Positions 1-13,597 of a DNA stretch of 64,000 nucleotides are shown here, one piece after another (the stretch's first letter is position 1; each line of letters opens with the position of its first letter). Both the position numbers and the translations under genes were made by a program. Location: NCBI RefSeq assembly GCF_040115645.1, contig NC_089579.1:930001-994000 (forward strand), in the 5' to 3' direction. Origin of the DNA: Euwallacea fornicatus (taxonomy: Eukaryota > Arthropoda > Insecta > Coleoptera > Curculionidae). Below the pieces are notes generated by a model. It searched no databases and had not been told where the DNA came from. It saw only the letters and a program-made list of their open reading frames with translations.

Positions 1-51
1 GGGTAGTTTCCAAGTATGTTTTGACAGATTTCGCAACGTGTAAAAACCACC

Positions 52-440
52 TTATCGCGTCTCTCCTCGCATTTCGGCCGTAATCATCATCAATTGTAAC
101 CTGCAACGATGTCCCGTGATAGTCCAGTTGGGTTTGAGCAGCTCGTAATACCCCGCGCCCAGCTGATCCCACCGAATGCAGAGCAAGAGTTTGGAACTAT
201 GGACGTTCGATTTTGCCGTTGGTGTCGAAGCAGGGCCGGGCTCGCCCCAGGATTTTCTACTTTTGGAATTATCGCTGTGTATCCATCTTTCATCGCCGGT
301 CACGATACGGTGCAAGAAGCCTTTTCTTATCTGCCTTTTGGGCAGTCGTTTACACACGAACAAATCGCCGCTCGGCGTCTCTCGGCTTCGGTTCGTACGG
401 TACCCAGTTCCCTTCTTTTCGGATCGTTCCTAGTGCCTTT
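52..440 (-). mobile_element. mariner-like transposase relic, central part
   Basis: Read on the minus strand, about 430-360 gives a piece like GNWVPYEPKPRDAERRF. A second frame at 363-52 then gives FLHRIVTGDERWIH, followed by a KSW segment, a W-D-Q-L-G strand and YYELLKPN. These are the linker and first-aspartate region (TGDE) of SETMAR/mariner-type DD34D transposases. The break between the two frames at about 360 shows the copy is dead. No terminal inverted repeat is visible, and the left edge runs to the window start. The family call is from protein similarity recognised by eye; the mariner subfamily is not determined. Confidence 0.75.
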
Positions 441-540
441 CGTTAAGGGGTTCCTTCGACGAATGAAACCACGAAAACGCCAATTTGGTTTACACAAAAC
501 GGGCTGTGTTTAACTTGGACTTACTTTAAATAACGAGAGA

Positions 541-1040
541 GTTTTTTGGTCTAAGTAGGAAGAGGGAGGATGCCTAGTTGGACGGGTTACACACTATGAT
601 TTCGATCACGTCCCGGCGCAGCTCCGCCACGAAGAGAAGAAAAAATTGACGAAAATCGCTTCGATTATCCCTTAAGTACTAAACCCGAGGAATTCCAACC
701 AGGGGCGCACCGCCACCAAGAGCCCTCGCTGGCTGTGGCTACGCCGGATCCCATAGACCGCGGCCATCCGGGGCGTATCTATACTAGTAGCTTTTCCGGG
801 AATATTGCAGGCCCATCGTGGCAATAGCCCCGACCGAGAAGGCTTCCTTCGACTAGTAGCATATTCCCCAGCCAAAACGCACCCTTAGTTTCGGCCCGAT
901 GGGCCATGTGGCCCGGCACCCAGACGGTATTCTCAGAAAAAATATCGCCGCACATGGGCGTAACGCAAGGGGCAAAATGCAGATACCTAACAGAAAACAA
1001 AATGAACAACAACAAACAAAAAAACTTAGTCCCTAGCACC
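541..1040. other. no gene recognised between two mariner pieces
   Basis: This stretch separates two mariner transposase fragments. On the minus strand, 940-780 contains WVPGHMAHRAE, which faintly resembles the WVPGH motif of LINE-type RNase H domains. The match is too short to annotate. I see no splice-supported coding sequence. Confidence 0.4.
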
Positions 1041-1041
1041 T

Positions 1042-1260
1042 CTAAACGTTCGGAAATTGTTGTGACATCGGCCCCCAAGGACCCTGCAAGTGCGGCTCGC
1101 GTTTGACACGGCTCTTCATCAAGCGAGACCTCCAACTCTTGGTCTTCAAGCCGTTTCGGCGCGCCAGAGGGCGCTCTACCTTCGGCATTAAAATCGTTGC
1201 TTTTGAAGCGTCCCAACCGGTCTCTGCGTGTCGCTCCTGACAGAGCATGCTTACCGCAGG
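1042..1260 (-). mobile_element. mariner-like transposase relic, N-terminal part
   Basis: The minus-strand frame reads GRFKSNDFNAEGRAPSGAPK, then LEDQELEVSLDEEPCQT and AGSLGADVTTISERLEVLGT. This is the paired helix-turn-helix DNA-binding region of mariner transposases (usual form: F-x-SGDF, SGRPK, DEDSCQT, LGVTQQAISKRL, ALG). The frame then runs into unrelated sequence at about 1035. The 52-440 fragment begins with the same LGT position (ALGTIRKEGNW in its own frame). The two are therefore either separate copies or one copy split by inserted DNA. Confidence 0.7.
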
Positions 1261-1267
1261 TCTCCAC

Positions 1268-4200
1268 GAGAATTCTGTGATCTTCGACGGCAGATTTTTT
1301 CGCAGAAACTAGCGCAGCAAAATTCCCCGCAGATGCGCTTTTGTCGGTGCAAAACCCGACATTTTCAGAATTAAGGAAAAGCGTCGTTTACGCCATGGCG
1401 GACTGACAGACGCCGAAGCTCAACCTTGCTGACGGCACCACCGTGCAGACGCGTTATCGTCTAAAATTGAAAACACCTAGTTTTGATAATGGCGTCTGAG
1501 ACGAAACGTCAAGAACTCGTTCAAGTGCCGCACAAGTTCGGACTTCTTTCAGAAACTGGAAATCTCGAGAACATTTTGCGTCCGGAGATCGATGAAGAGG
1601 GCTTCATTGGACTGTCCGGACGCCCCACAAGAGCTTAAAATTTTCATTCGCAACTTAGAAGGGATGGGGAGCGACATGTCATCAAACAGTGGACCTGGCT
1701 GAAGTGGGCGAATAACGAGGTTCTAATGCCACACATGCTAAAATCCAGTTCATAATTGTATCTAATCACCTTTTACAACATATAGTCGACTTTTTGGTCT
1801 CGTTGCCGAGTGCATATCGACGTTACGTAATGCCGGGTTTTATACATACGTGTGCGATAGTAAACACTGATATAAAGCGAATATACAGTGGCCCAAATCG
1901 AAAATGACGTAGCTCGCAAGTCGATGGATTTTTATTCATGAACTTGCATCCGCAGTTTCGCAAATTACTATAAACATTTCTGCAACACTTATTTATTCTT
2001 TATATTGTGCTAAATGGATGATGGAGCAGCTTTCGCTGAATGAACGTCGAAGTTTAGCTGATGCGTACAATAAACGACCACATTATTCCTTGGTAAGGTG
2101 TGATTCAGTGCCTTGGCGGTAAATTTTCCTTAATATTTTCACAATTTTTTAGATTTTCACGAGTAATCAGTTGGATTTTTTGCCATTGTCTCATCAACAC
2201 TCATTTCAACCGTTTCATTACCAATCTCTGGCGATTGGGCCCAAGTCCCGGGCGCGCGAGGACAGGCCGTGCGACTCCGAACTGCCCCGCCTCCCCCCAT
2301 TTTTAACTTTTTAACGAATTTTCACTTTTCGAAAGCAGAATTAAGCGGGACAAAGAAACCGTCTTTCAACCTTTGTTGAATTTTCCAAAATTGCGCCTGC
2401 AGCGAGGCGAAGTTGCCGATTTTCCTTACTGAAGCATGGTTCAAGTGATGCCGCGAGCTAGTGATGTCGCTAAGCTGCGTTTGAGGGTACAACCTGATTT
2501 GATAACGGGCGAGAAAAGCTATAAATTTTTAAAAAATTAATGGAGAGATCGATACAAATTAAGCTTCATAATGCGTGTGAGCATTCCTCGTCCATGTTAA
2601 AAGCATTATGAAGTGCCCGAAACTATCACGGGGTTCCAGCCCTAAATTCCTCCCGAGATAGGCGTGAGAACACGGTAGAAGGGCCGTCATGACTCCCCTC
2701 GCATTTCTTGTTTACGTTACGATCGTTAATCGGCATTATCTGGAAGTGGTGCGGGCTTTTGGTACCAGTTCCTCCCCAGGTTAGCGCGGGAAGAGGGGGT
2801 TGTTTACAAGTTCCTTTAGCACGGTAGGTTCTTGGTACCGGGCGTCTTCCCGCAATACAACGTGCAGTAGGGCGAGATCGCAGGCAACCACGGAGTGCCG
2901 CAGATGGCCCCACGATAACACAGATGATTGCACAAGTCACGTTGGTCAGTTTTTAATTTTTCTTCAGATTAGAATCGTTTTAACATTAACTTGTCGAACG
3001 CAATTAAATCCGGAAAGATAATATCTATCAAAAAATTGAGATCTCTCGAGATGGAAGAGATTAAGTTGGAAAAATCGACCTTCGCGTCGCTTGGTGATTA
3101 GGAAGATATTTCTCCATCTGGATCTCAATTCGTCAGAATTCGTTCATACACAACTGAGTCGCACCTTGGGGGGCCCTTTTCTCGAGGCAGCAGGGAAATG
3201 TCTCCGTTAGCTTGCAGAGGCAAAATTAATGAACAGAAATCTGTCTCTTTGCGAGGGGTCCCATTCTCACTTTGAGCCGCTGCTCGCCCGGCAGGCTGGA
3301 CATAGCAATGCAATGGCGTAGCTTGAACGTTTCCACCGCAATAAACTCGATAAGTAATAATATTTTTAAAAAACATCTATAAATCTAAATAATTTAATAT
3401 ATGCTACGTTCCCAGTTTATTTTGTTCAACGACGTCACGAGACGTCAATTGCAAAAATGAACGAGAAGCACTCCAGATAACGAAATTGATAAATTTAATT
3501 GAATTGATATTTAATCTGTTTACAGCTCTAAAAAATAGAAGTTGTTTTTCCATAAAGTGTATTTTTAAATTTTGCACGATCTCGTTTTAAATATTTTCGA
3601 CGTTGATTAACGGTGGCGATTTCGCATCGATGGCGGCGCAGCCAAGGGGCAAAAAGCAGAGCAACGGAATATATGCGTCGAGACTGCGACTTGGGCGATG
3701 CGGAAATGATCAATTCCGGTGCTCCCACGCGAAGCCGTGGATGCGCAGGAGGGGCGCGGGCCCCTCGGCACAAGAAACTGGATACAAAATCCGAAATTTT
3801 TATTTACACTTTCCGATTCGGGCTCATTGCGTCAAACCTATTTTGTGCGTGTCTTATTAGCCTTGATGTTAATCACAGCATTTCTATTCGCAGCTATCAA
3901 AATAATATTTTTTCGTTCGGCCTTGCCCACATAAACAGTTCACAAGATGAATAATCGAGGTGTAATGGAAATCGGCAATAATATTTACTGGCAAGTTGGT
4001 TTATCGTTTATTTAACTAATGGAAGTCGGGAGAGTGGAAAGGTATTGTGCCGGTGGTCGAGGCCCATTAGAGCAATAATTGCTATGGCGATTTCTAAATG
4101 CTGTTAACACAGGTCAGCGCCACTTCAAGTTTTTCTCTGATGTGCAGGTCCACAGTGCAAGATCCGAATAACAAGAGCGCTGAAGAGCAATTGCGCAACT

Positions 4201-7200
4201 CCCTTTATTTATACTGATCCAGTTTGGATTGATAAGGTTCGTTAATTACGCACACACTCAATAATTAATTACAAGGACGTACATCTGGTATATACGTTTG
4301 TAAGTCACTTGGAATTTACGACACGTACATCCTCCTCCATGCGCAGTTTTAGCTCGTCTTAAGCCCAATTTGGTGAAAAACAACGCTCAATTGGCGTTAA
4401 TCTTGCGGCAATTAACGGATCATGAAGTGTCGACAAGCGAGTTATTCCTCGTCGAACGGGAATTTTTTAGAAAATTTCGATTAAAAAAAAAGTAAATGAG
4501 GCAGTGGCGAGATCTCAAGAGGATCGAAGGATCCCGGGACGCAACTATGGCTTAAATCCCGAGGTCCAGTTGTCGACTTCAAAGATCCGCCGCAGTAACC
4601 GTAACCTGACGAGTACAGGGCGTCTCAAGAGTAATGGGACAAGGAACAGGCGTCGAAATGCTCAGATCCGGGGCATTTCCCAAGTTAACGTTAATGAAGA
4701 TACGAGGGGCTGAAGTGAAAATTTCATTTCGTGCCTTCACAGTCTTTCAGCTTGCGGCGCCGAAATTAGCGTTCGGGGATCTTCCCACGGGCCAGTGCTA
4801 CTGATGTTAATGCGGCCCGCTACAAGAGCTCTGAATTTCTTCTGAGCATTTTCAGTGGCCCCATCAATGAAAAATATTATTCCGTTTTTGAACAGAACAT
4901 TTGCACGAAAGACCGCTGCGGAATTCCGCAGCCAAAAGGTGACGTCCGTGGAGTTTTAACACAAGTGAAATTCCACCGTTGCGTTGTGGAACTAGTGCAG
5001 GAATTAAGTGAGGATGATCTCGACCGTCGACTGGTCGATTGTCTAAAAGTTCCGCCAAAAATACATTTTTTAATCTCTTTTGGAGCAAATAACTTGGTAA
5101 CGAAGACCGTGAAGAATTTTTTTATGCGAAGCATCACTTTGGGCCCCGGTATGACCTGGAATTTATGGCGTGACCTTGTCGGGCGCCCTGTAGGTATAAA
5201 CATTTTAAAAACCCATCCCCACGCCACCCCAACTAAAGCGGGCATTAGGGGTTTAGGCGAGATAACGACCCCAAATGTGAGGGTTCTCGACGCCAGGCCT
5301 GGAACTCGAAAAATACCCCAAAATATTTGAAAACACCTGCGCAGCGCCCGGACACGGCACATTTTGGGGTCTCTCTCGGGAAAAAATAATGTTATTTTGT
5401 CGAGGGAGCAGTGGAAGAAGAATGGAACAAAATACAGGGAACTTTGACGTCAAATTGAGCTCACTCCATGGCCAGAAGGCCTAAAGCGGTGGTCAAGCCG
5501 AAGGTATTACTTTCTATTTTTAACTTGGTCACTTCGTTATTTTTGGGTCCATACGAATATTTTTGGTGCCTCTATTCTAGTTCCTTTAATTGTTTATATT
5601 AATTATTCATTAATCAACATTATTGTTATTTTTCACTAAATATACAGGGTCCTTCGCGTCGTGCCGCACGAAATGTTGCGGCTAAAGTATTCGATACTGA
5701 AATGCAGCGTTAAAATGCAGAAAAACTGAAACATCTTAGCGAACAGGCCGTTTCGGGGGTCTCAGAAGCATCTGGACGTTTTTAGTAGATTGTAGTTTTG
5801 CCCGTAAAGGCATGTCTTATGTAGGATCCAGTATTCCAACGGTGTTCCACGATGCTCATTAAAGGGGCCCCTAATACTCGCATGCAGTTTTGAGGGGCGA
5901 AAATGGGCAGAGTTAATAATGAGGCAAATACCACTTTCGATTTACTGCAGCTGGGCATTTTCGCCTTTGAGGAGAAGTTAGCCTACAGAAAAATTGGCGA
6001 AAAACTTCGTTTGGGCATGCAAACGTTCACTGGTACAGAGTTGAAGATAGAACTCTATTCTAACATCATTACCCATTGGTTTGGAGAACTTAAAAGCCGT
6101 GGTTTATTATAACAGTTACTTTATTTTTGTCCGATGGTGCAAATAGCCCTAACTCTTTGATTATTAGTAAAAATTAAATTGTTTACAATTTAAAAAAAGG
6201 GTAGATTTGTAAAAAATATGGAATTTGCACTTGCGCACTAGCGCACTCAAAGATTCGAGCCAATTCGGGTACTCGAAGGAATCACAGATGTCGCGCGCGC
6301 GATCTGAATAATAAAATGAATTAGGGATAAATGCCGTGTGTCCGCCCCGGACACACGAGATTAAAATGACAAATCGGTTTTTATTTTTGCACGAATTATT
6401 CGATCGCAAGTCGCAGTACGCAGGGGCCGCCATCATTTCGCAATTTTTTCAATCTTCTGCTAATTGGAGCCATTTTGGATTGCGACGCCTTCAAATTTCA
6501 AACATTTGAACGTCCCGCGTAGCGGTGCGAAGCCGCGATTGGTCAGAGTCAATTAAACAGACACAAAGTTGTCAACGGACGAGGGTAAAAACCTCCGCGT
6601 CGAGTTCTACCGTGCGAGCGAGCGAACAAAGTCAAAAAATTTCGACGTTCTTCGCAAAAACATTTACGGCAACTGCTCGAGCGGCCCCCCGACCAATTGT
6701 GACCTCGGACGGTTACGCGGGACATTCGAATTTTCGAAATTTGGACCCGTTCCGAGCCAAAACGGATCCGTGTGGAGACCTCTATGTGGGAATTTTCAAT
6801 TGGATACCAGCCGCGCAGGCGCGAAAAATCAAAAACCGATTTCCCATGATAATGTCCCGTGTCCAGGGATCGCTTAGACACTCGGTATAAACGTTTTGTA
6901 AAAAATAACGTGAAGGCTGCGTCACCTTGGGAAGTAAATTCGCTTCTGCCTTGCAATTTGCGTAAACTGATAATACGTGAAAAACAAAGCCGGTAGAGTA
7001 ACGAGGTCCTTGATTTATAAGGCCAATACCATCTGAAAAATATGGAATAATCCCTGATAAAATGGAAATATATTTGCACATACGATAGAATAAAAAATAA
7101 ACAGTGAGGTAAATGAACATTGATCATGTGGCTGAAAAGTTCAAACATTAACGTGAGAAAAGTTGTAGGAACTAAATCTCACGTAACGTATTCCCTTGAG

Positions 7201-7731
7201 ATAGGCTTTGTGGAAACCCGAGGTTTTTTCCTTTACTTTCCACCTATCACTGTAGTCACGTCTTACTTGTCCTCCCCTGAGGACTGTGCTATTTTACCAT
7301 TGATTTTCCCCAATGGCAACAAACTTTGAAGATAGGAAAAGAAGGTGTTGACCCCTGGGGTGCTTATCCTTCATCGGAACCCAATTCCACAGGTGCTTGA
7401 TATTCATTTTATAAGTGATTTAATCGTTTTTCAAATAACACTGCAAACGCATAAATCAAATACAATTTTATTGTAACTTTTAGATAAGCAATCATATCGA
7501 TCACGCATAACGAAATTGTATGATCTGTGCCGGTTGTTATGCTCGGATATTTCGAATTCACGAAATATGTAATATATCTACAAAGTGCTAATTTACCGCA
7601 TATGCAATAATGGTTTCGACTTAAAAGATCGTAATTGATAAGGACGACAGTGCATTCATGCATTTCGGCTGCGTTTAACTCAACCAATTTTTTTTATAGA
7701 GAAATATGAGGCAGTAGTTCAAGTCGAGAAC
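1268..7731. other. gene-free DNA, no supported coding sequence
   Basis: About 6.5 kb in which I recognise no gene or conserved domain. Open frames are short and lack protein-like composition or usable splice sites. One TIR-like end motif (ATACAGGGTCC) lies at about 5643, suggesting decayed DNA transposons. The last 300-350 bases, ending in AAGTCGAGAAC before the Nnt start codon, presumably carry the Nnt promoter and 5' UTR. I see no TATA box or initiator that I would commit to. Confidence 0.45.
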
Positions 7732-10700
7732 ATGGCCAGAGGGATACTTCGCATATGCCTACCCGGAAACCAGCTGCAGCAACTCAAACTCAAGTCGACA
7801 TTGCTTCAGAGTGCAGCCAAAAGACACTTTTCCAAAAGCCAGCTGCGCTGCAAGGAAGCTCCTAAGGACGCTAAAGTTCTTGGGACCTCGTATGACAAAC
7901 TCACTGTTGGAGTTCCGAAGGAAATATGGCGAAATGAGAAAAGGTTTTTAGCCCTAATCCGTGAACCTCTCAACTTCTAATAACTCCCGATTGTTGTTCT
8001 CAAGAGTGGCTGTCACTCCCACAGTTACGCAAACGTTAGTGAAGAAGGGCTTCAATGTTGTCGTGGAAGAAAGCGCGGGCGTCTTAGCAAAGTTCAGAAA
8101 TGAGGACTACGAAAAAGCAGGGGCCAAGCTAGTGGACGACAAATCGGTATTTGATTCTGGTAGTGGTTGGCCCCTATTTATGTTTGGCAGTAATTTCACT
8201 TGGAATGATTGCAGACATTATCCTGAAAGTGCGGCAGCCTCTGGACGCTGAGGTCTCCAAGTTCCAACCAGACTCAACTCTTGTGTCGTTCCTATATCCT
8301 GCGCAAAATAAGCAATTGGTTGAAAAATTAGGAGAAAGGAAGATCAATGCATTTGGTACTCGATCTGTTGCTCGATCTTATCGACCCTACATGGCGATTA
8401 TTTTACAGCAATGGATTGCATTCCGAGAATAAGCAGGGCCCAAGTCTTCGACGCCCTAAGCTCAATGGCAAATATTGCAGGTTACAGAGCAGTGGTGGAG
8501 GCTGCCAACCACTTCCCCAGATTTCTATCAGGTAAAACCGCCATATTTTTAAATGTCATTCGTCACCTGTACTCCTCGACAGGGCAAATTACCGCGGCTG
8601 GAAAAGTTCCCCCGGCAAAGGTTCTGGTGATAGGGGGCGGAGTAGCCGGTTTGGCGGCGATTGGTCAGGCCAAATCCATGGGGGCTATCGTCAGGGCTTT
8701 CGACACCAGATTCGTGGTCAAAGAACAAGTTGAATCCCTCGGAGCTGAATATCTGACTGTTTCAGTCCAGGTTCGAAATAAATCTCCTCGTCGCTTAAAC
8801 GTTTTCAATTTGCAATTTTACAGGAAGAAGGGGGAGATTCTGGAGGATACAGCAAACAAATGTCCAAGGAATTTATTGACGCTGAGCATGCTCTTTTTGC
8901 GAAACAATGCAAAGAGGTGGACATAATTATTTCAACTGCCTTGATTCCAGGACAAAAGGCTCCTTTGCTCATTTTAAAGGTGCCTCGAGGTTTTGGTGCG
9001 GTACGGAGGTTTTAAGACTGATTTTTAGGAGCACATTGAGAGTATGAAACCCGGAAGCGTGGTAGTGGATTTGGCGGCCGAAGCCGGGGGCAACATTGAA
9101 ACCACGAAGCCTGGTGAAATATACTCGTATAATGATGTTACGCACATCGGGCTCACGGATTTGCCGAGCTTATTGCCGACCCAAAGTTCTACTTTGTATG
9201 CAAATAATATTTCTAAATTTTTACTATCGATGGGTATGTTTTACTTTCTGTATCCTTAGAACTGAAATCGCAAAAAGTTTTTCTGGAGCTTCAGTGTTAC
9301 CTTCACGTTTTAGGTGACAAAAACCATTTCAATATCAACTTGAACGATGAAGTCGTGAGGGGTAGCATGATATTGGACAAAGGGAAGTTGATGTGGCCCC
9401 CTCCGAAACCGACAGGGCCTCCTGCTGCGGCTGCGCCGAAGAAGGTGGAAGTTGCGGCAGCCAAGGAAATCGAAACGGCAATTACCCCCTTTAAGAGGAA
9501 TCTGAACAACGCACTGATGACAACAGCGGGTTGGTACCATTTTCAATCATAATTAAGGCTCCACATTTTGCGCGCAACCACAGCGACGCATTATAAGTAC
9601 TTTCAACCCCTGTTCCACGCATCCTGACTTAAAATTTTCATCAAGAGTACTGTTAATTTTGAGTTAATTTGAATAGGTCTTAAGTGACGCAGACCGTAGA
9701 TATTCATGAAGGTATCACCAGTTTAAGTGGAAACATCAGGATGGTGCAAGTTAAAGAGCGATCGCACACGGCTTAACGTGTCTGAAACGAGCACCGATGA
9801 AGTGGGGCATGAGACTAGCAATTGAAGTGGGCGGAGTCAGTTCGGTATCCAGATCTCTGGCAGTTTTGAAATATTTGCTGACACCAGTTTTATCGATAGA
9901 TCAATCTTTTATTTATTTATTTATTTATTTACATTGATGTATTTTGCTCTGATAATTACGAAAATTTTCATCGGGGCAACGGCGGCGAAATCGATGTTAA
10001 CCTCCTAATTTTATTTTCAAAGTGATGAAGCTACTTGCTCGCAATGCTGCAATATAACCGTAGTCCTCGATTCCAGGGATTGGAAGTATAGTCGGACTGG
10101 GTGCCCTCTCTCCTAATCCAGAGTTCACGTCAATGCTCACAGTACTTGGTTTATCTGGCATCGTGGGTTATCACACAGTATGGGGCGTGACCCCGGCGCT
10201 TCACTCTCCCCTCATGTCAGTAACCAACGCCATATCTGGCATCACAGCGGTAGGAGGATTGCTTCTGATGAACGGGGGCTATTTCCCCACCAATTCGGTC
10301 GAGGTAATACTCTTTTCGAAGCCAAACTGTTGATATCTCGATAAGTTTGGCGCGGACATTAAGTTCTCCTTTAAAGAATAGACGCTTACGATAGAAGCTG
10401 TCGTAGAATCTATTTTCCGCATAGATCACCTGTACTTCAATAAAAGCAGAAAAGATCTTGTCATTTCATCTCGTTAGAACAGAGTATGTTCCAGTGAAAT
10501 GATTCTTCATGAACCGATGCACGATTACACGTCGAAATCTGCGAAGAAAAGAATTGCAAGACCCATTAAGATGGACGGTGGCCCTTTTTAACTTTTGTTG
10601 TAAACAACTCATGGATCCTTAATAATGTTTTGTTATCGCTGGGTAACAAAAAAATATTTCTATTACAAGGGTACCTGCTGTGTCCATTGAGATGCATTTC

Positions 10701-13597
10701 CATGTATTCGTGCATCGACTCGTTAAAACCCGTTTTTCTGGTATACGGTCTACCCCAACGAGATGAAGTAACGAGACCTTTTTTACTCAGAGAAATTCGC
10801 AATTCTCTAATTGGATTTCAAAACTTTGAAATGTCACAAACCAAAAAAATTAAAGCAACACTTGCGCGCGCAACCCCCGGATCTAAAGCCCCTAACTAAA
10901 ATCTCCAATTATTAATGCAAAAAGAAGTCCTATTCCGACCTATTGCAGCGTATCGACTTTCGTAATTTTAGCGCAAACCGTTTCGAAAATGTTGCGAAAA
11001 ACTCATCTTCAGAGTCACCTCTGTGGGGGGCTCTAATCTTGAGAGCCAATCTTTAAGCTGCGCTCATAAAAACTGTTTAATTACCTTAACCCCCTGGACC
11101 ACCTACGGTGTTTCAAAGTTATTTCCGAAAACTCTGTACATCACACAAGTAATTTTTTGAATTTCATAGGCACTGGCTGCTAGCGCCGCCTTCATATCGT
11201 TCATCAACGTTTTCGGAGGGTTCCTGGTCACGAAAAGAATGTTAGACATGTTTAGAAGGTAACTTATTGAGCCCTTTCGTCGAAAACATAGAAACTTATC
11301 GTGAGTTCAGGGTTGGAGACCCGCCAGACTATAACGCATTGTACGGTATACCGGCGGCGGCCTTCCTCGGGGGGTACGGTTACGCTGCAATGTCCGGTTT
11401 GGCCGAAGTCCACCAAGCCGCTTATTTAGCCGCCTCATTGTGCTGCGTGGGAGCTTTAGCTGGATTAAGCAGCCAGTCCACATCCAGATTAGGGAATAAT
11501 CTCGGCATTGTAATAAGCTGAAATCGGTGATATCGAATTTCATTAACTTGAGAATGTTGTACAGCTCGGAGTAACTGGAGGAATTGCTGCTACTCTAGGG
11601 CAGATAGCTCCTAGTACTGAGGTACTAGCCCAGATGGCTGGCGTGGCCTTGGGTGGGGGTGCTATAGGATCGATAATTGCTAAGAAAATCCAGATTACTG
11701 ATTTGCCACAGTTAGTTGCGGCCTTCCATAGGTGAGGAATCAGTTTGTTTAATGATCGTATAACTATTGAATGGGAATTTTATTTCAGCCTGGTAGGAAT
11801 GGCTGCAGTGCTAACGTGCGTTGCCACATTCATCCACGATTTTCCAACATTCGCCACAGACCCCGCTGCCAATGTGGTAAAAACCGCTTTGTTTTTGGGG
11901 ACTTACATTGGAGGAATTACGTTCAGGTAGACGTCACGAAGCTTCACTTAACTAAAGTATTAATAGAACAGTAAGAATTTGTTACTTGCGTTCAAAGTTT
12001 TAGTTGAACACCAGAAGTGTCACACAACGAAGGCTTGTTTGGTCATGCGATTCTGTCGTAAACAGACTCACACACGATCCGAACTATTAAATTCCGTAAA
12101 ATAGTACTTCTTACTTAATAGCTGCGGCCCAATTCAAGTCGGTACTTGATTGCACACACTGTCGAATGTTGTTCAGCTACGTCGTAAAGTAATCGGCTTT
12201 AACGTTATCGAACTAACAAACTTCATTTCTCTTTTTACAGCGGTTCCCTCGTAGCCTATGGCAAACTTCAAGGAATTCTCAAATCGAACCCACTATTACT
12301 GCCAGGCCGGCATGCCTTGAATTCCGGCCTCCTATTGACCAACATTGCGGCTGGCGGATATCTCTTCTACGACCCCACGATGATCGGAGGCTTAGGCGCG
12401 TTAGGAACCACGGCTGTTCTGAGTGCAGCTATGGGAGTCACATTAACTTCCGCCATTGGAGGTAGCGTACCGTTCAGTCTTCTATGTGTGCTTCGACTTA
12501 CAACGCAAAGTTCTCGACTTGCTTGCATGGAACGAAGGAGAAAAAATATGAAAAGTCTAAAAGATACTTCTGCGCCGATACGTCGACTATCGGTGTAGAC
12601 TCCACGGTTCCAGTGATGTATTCTCGACTGATCTTTGTTTCAATTTTATTTTTACTTGCAGGCGCGGACATGCCCGTGGTGATAACTGTCCTCAATAGCT
12701 ATTCCGGCTGGGCCCTTTGCGCCGAAGGCTTCATGCTGAACAACAACCTGATGACTATCGTGGGAGCCCTGATTGGATCCTCGGGCGCCATCTTGTCGTA
12801 CATAATGTGCAAGGCAAATACATCATCGCTCGCTCATCGTAAATAAATCAAGCTATAAGAGTTCTTGCAGGCGATGAACCGCTCCTTGCCAAATGTAATC
12901 CTCGGGGGTTACGGAACCTCGAGCACGGGCACCGGGAAGCCAATGGAAATAACCGGAACCCACACGGAGATCAACGTGGATGGCGCAGTGGAGCAGATTA
13001 CAAACGCCAAGAATATCATCATCGTGCCCGGTTACGGACTGTGCGTGGCCAAAGCGCAATATCCCATCGCGGAAATGGTCGATGTGTTGAAGAAGATCGG
13101 CAAAAACGTGCGATTTGCCATTCATCCTGTGGCGGGTAAGTCGTCGCAAGTCCTGAAACTGAAAGTCTTACTTGTACGGACCTAGGTCGAATGCCCGGAC
13201 AACTTAACGTACTGCTGGCAGAAGCTGGAGTTCCGTATGACGACGTGCTGGAGATGGACGAAATCAACGAAGATTTTGATCGCACCGACTTGGTGCTCGT
13301 AATCGGGGCCAACGACACTGTCAACAGTGCTGCGGTGGACGATCCCAACTCTCCGATTGCCGGAATGCCCGTTTTAAACGTGTGGAAGGCCGACCACGTC
13401 ATTGTGATGAAGCGGTCTTTAGGTGAGTATTTCACACGCACGGGTTAATGGAAACCTCACGTTAGTAATGTTAATTAGGTGTGGGGTATGCGGCAGTGGA
13501 TAATCCCGTATTCTTCAAACCCAACACTTCAATGTTACTGGGAGATGCCAAGAAGACGTGCGACGCCTTGTTGCACAAAATCTCCCAAGAAAACTAG
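7732..13597 (+). CDS. Nnt: NAD(P) transhydrogenase, mitochondrial (18 exons, complete)
   Basis: Proton-translocating transhydrogenase of the inner mitochondrial membrane, NADH + NADP+ to NAD+ + NADPH. Exons: 7732-7943, 8005-8159, 8215-8355, 8409-8531, 8583-8770, 8824-8979, 9029-9233, 9314-9529, 10077-10303, 11170-11258, 11311-11509, 11565-11731, 11789-11926, 12241-12461, 12662-12813, 12871-13135, 13186-13422, 13479-13597. They sum to 3,210 nt, 1,069 residues (human NNT 1,086). Residues 1 to about 48 are a basic, Ser-rich presequence without acidic residues, as for mitochondrial import. Domain I starts at LTVGVPKEIW (residue 57) and has the NAD-binding GGGVAG at 228-233. The membrane domain II follows (GYHTVWGVTPALHSPL, then many hydrophobic segments). 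Domain III has the NADP-binding GYGLCV at 917-922 and ends MKRSLGVGYAAVDNP. The 15th intron uses a GC donor. The last intact codons are QEN then TAG. It converges on the ABC transporter gene. Identification is very secure; exon edges are by eye. Confidence 0.97.
10640..11035. mobile_element. foldback-type DNA element in Nnt intron 9
   Basis: This part of the 866-nt Nnt intron 9 resembles the element at 51288-52366 in the Trf2 intron. Shared stretches include a TTTTTCTGG(T/A)ATACGGTCTAC block, a CCCTAACTAAAAT-like block, and GCGCAAACC(G/A)TTTCGAAAAT. The GCGCAAACC block is also present in reverse orientation in the left arm of the Trf2 copy, so the family has long inverted arms. No intact coding sequence is present. 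True boundaries may extend further into the intron. Confidence 0.6.

Noticed and set aside
780..940. LINE RNase H domain (WVPGH motif)
   Set aside because: Only one five-residue motif matches; no other RNase H residues are visible.
4877..5362. Overlapping long open frames on both strands near 5 kb
   Set aside because: No recognisable protein motif; overlap on both strands suggests chance openness.
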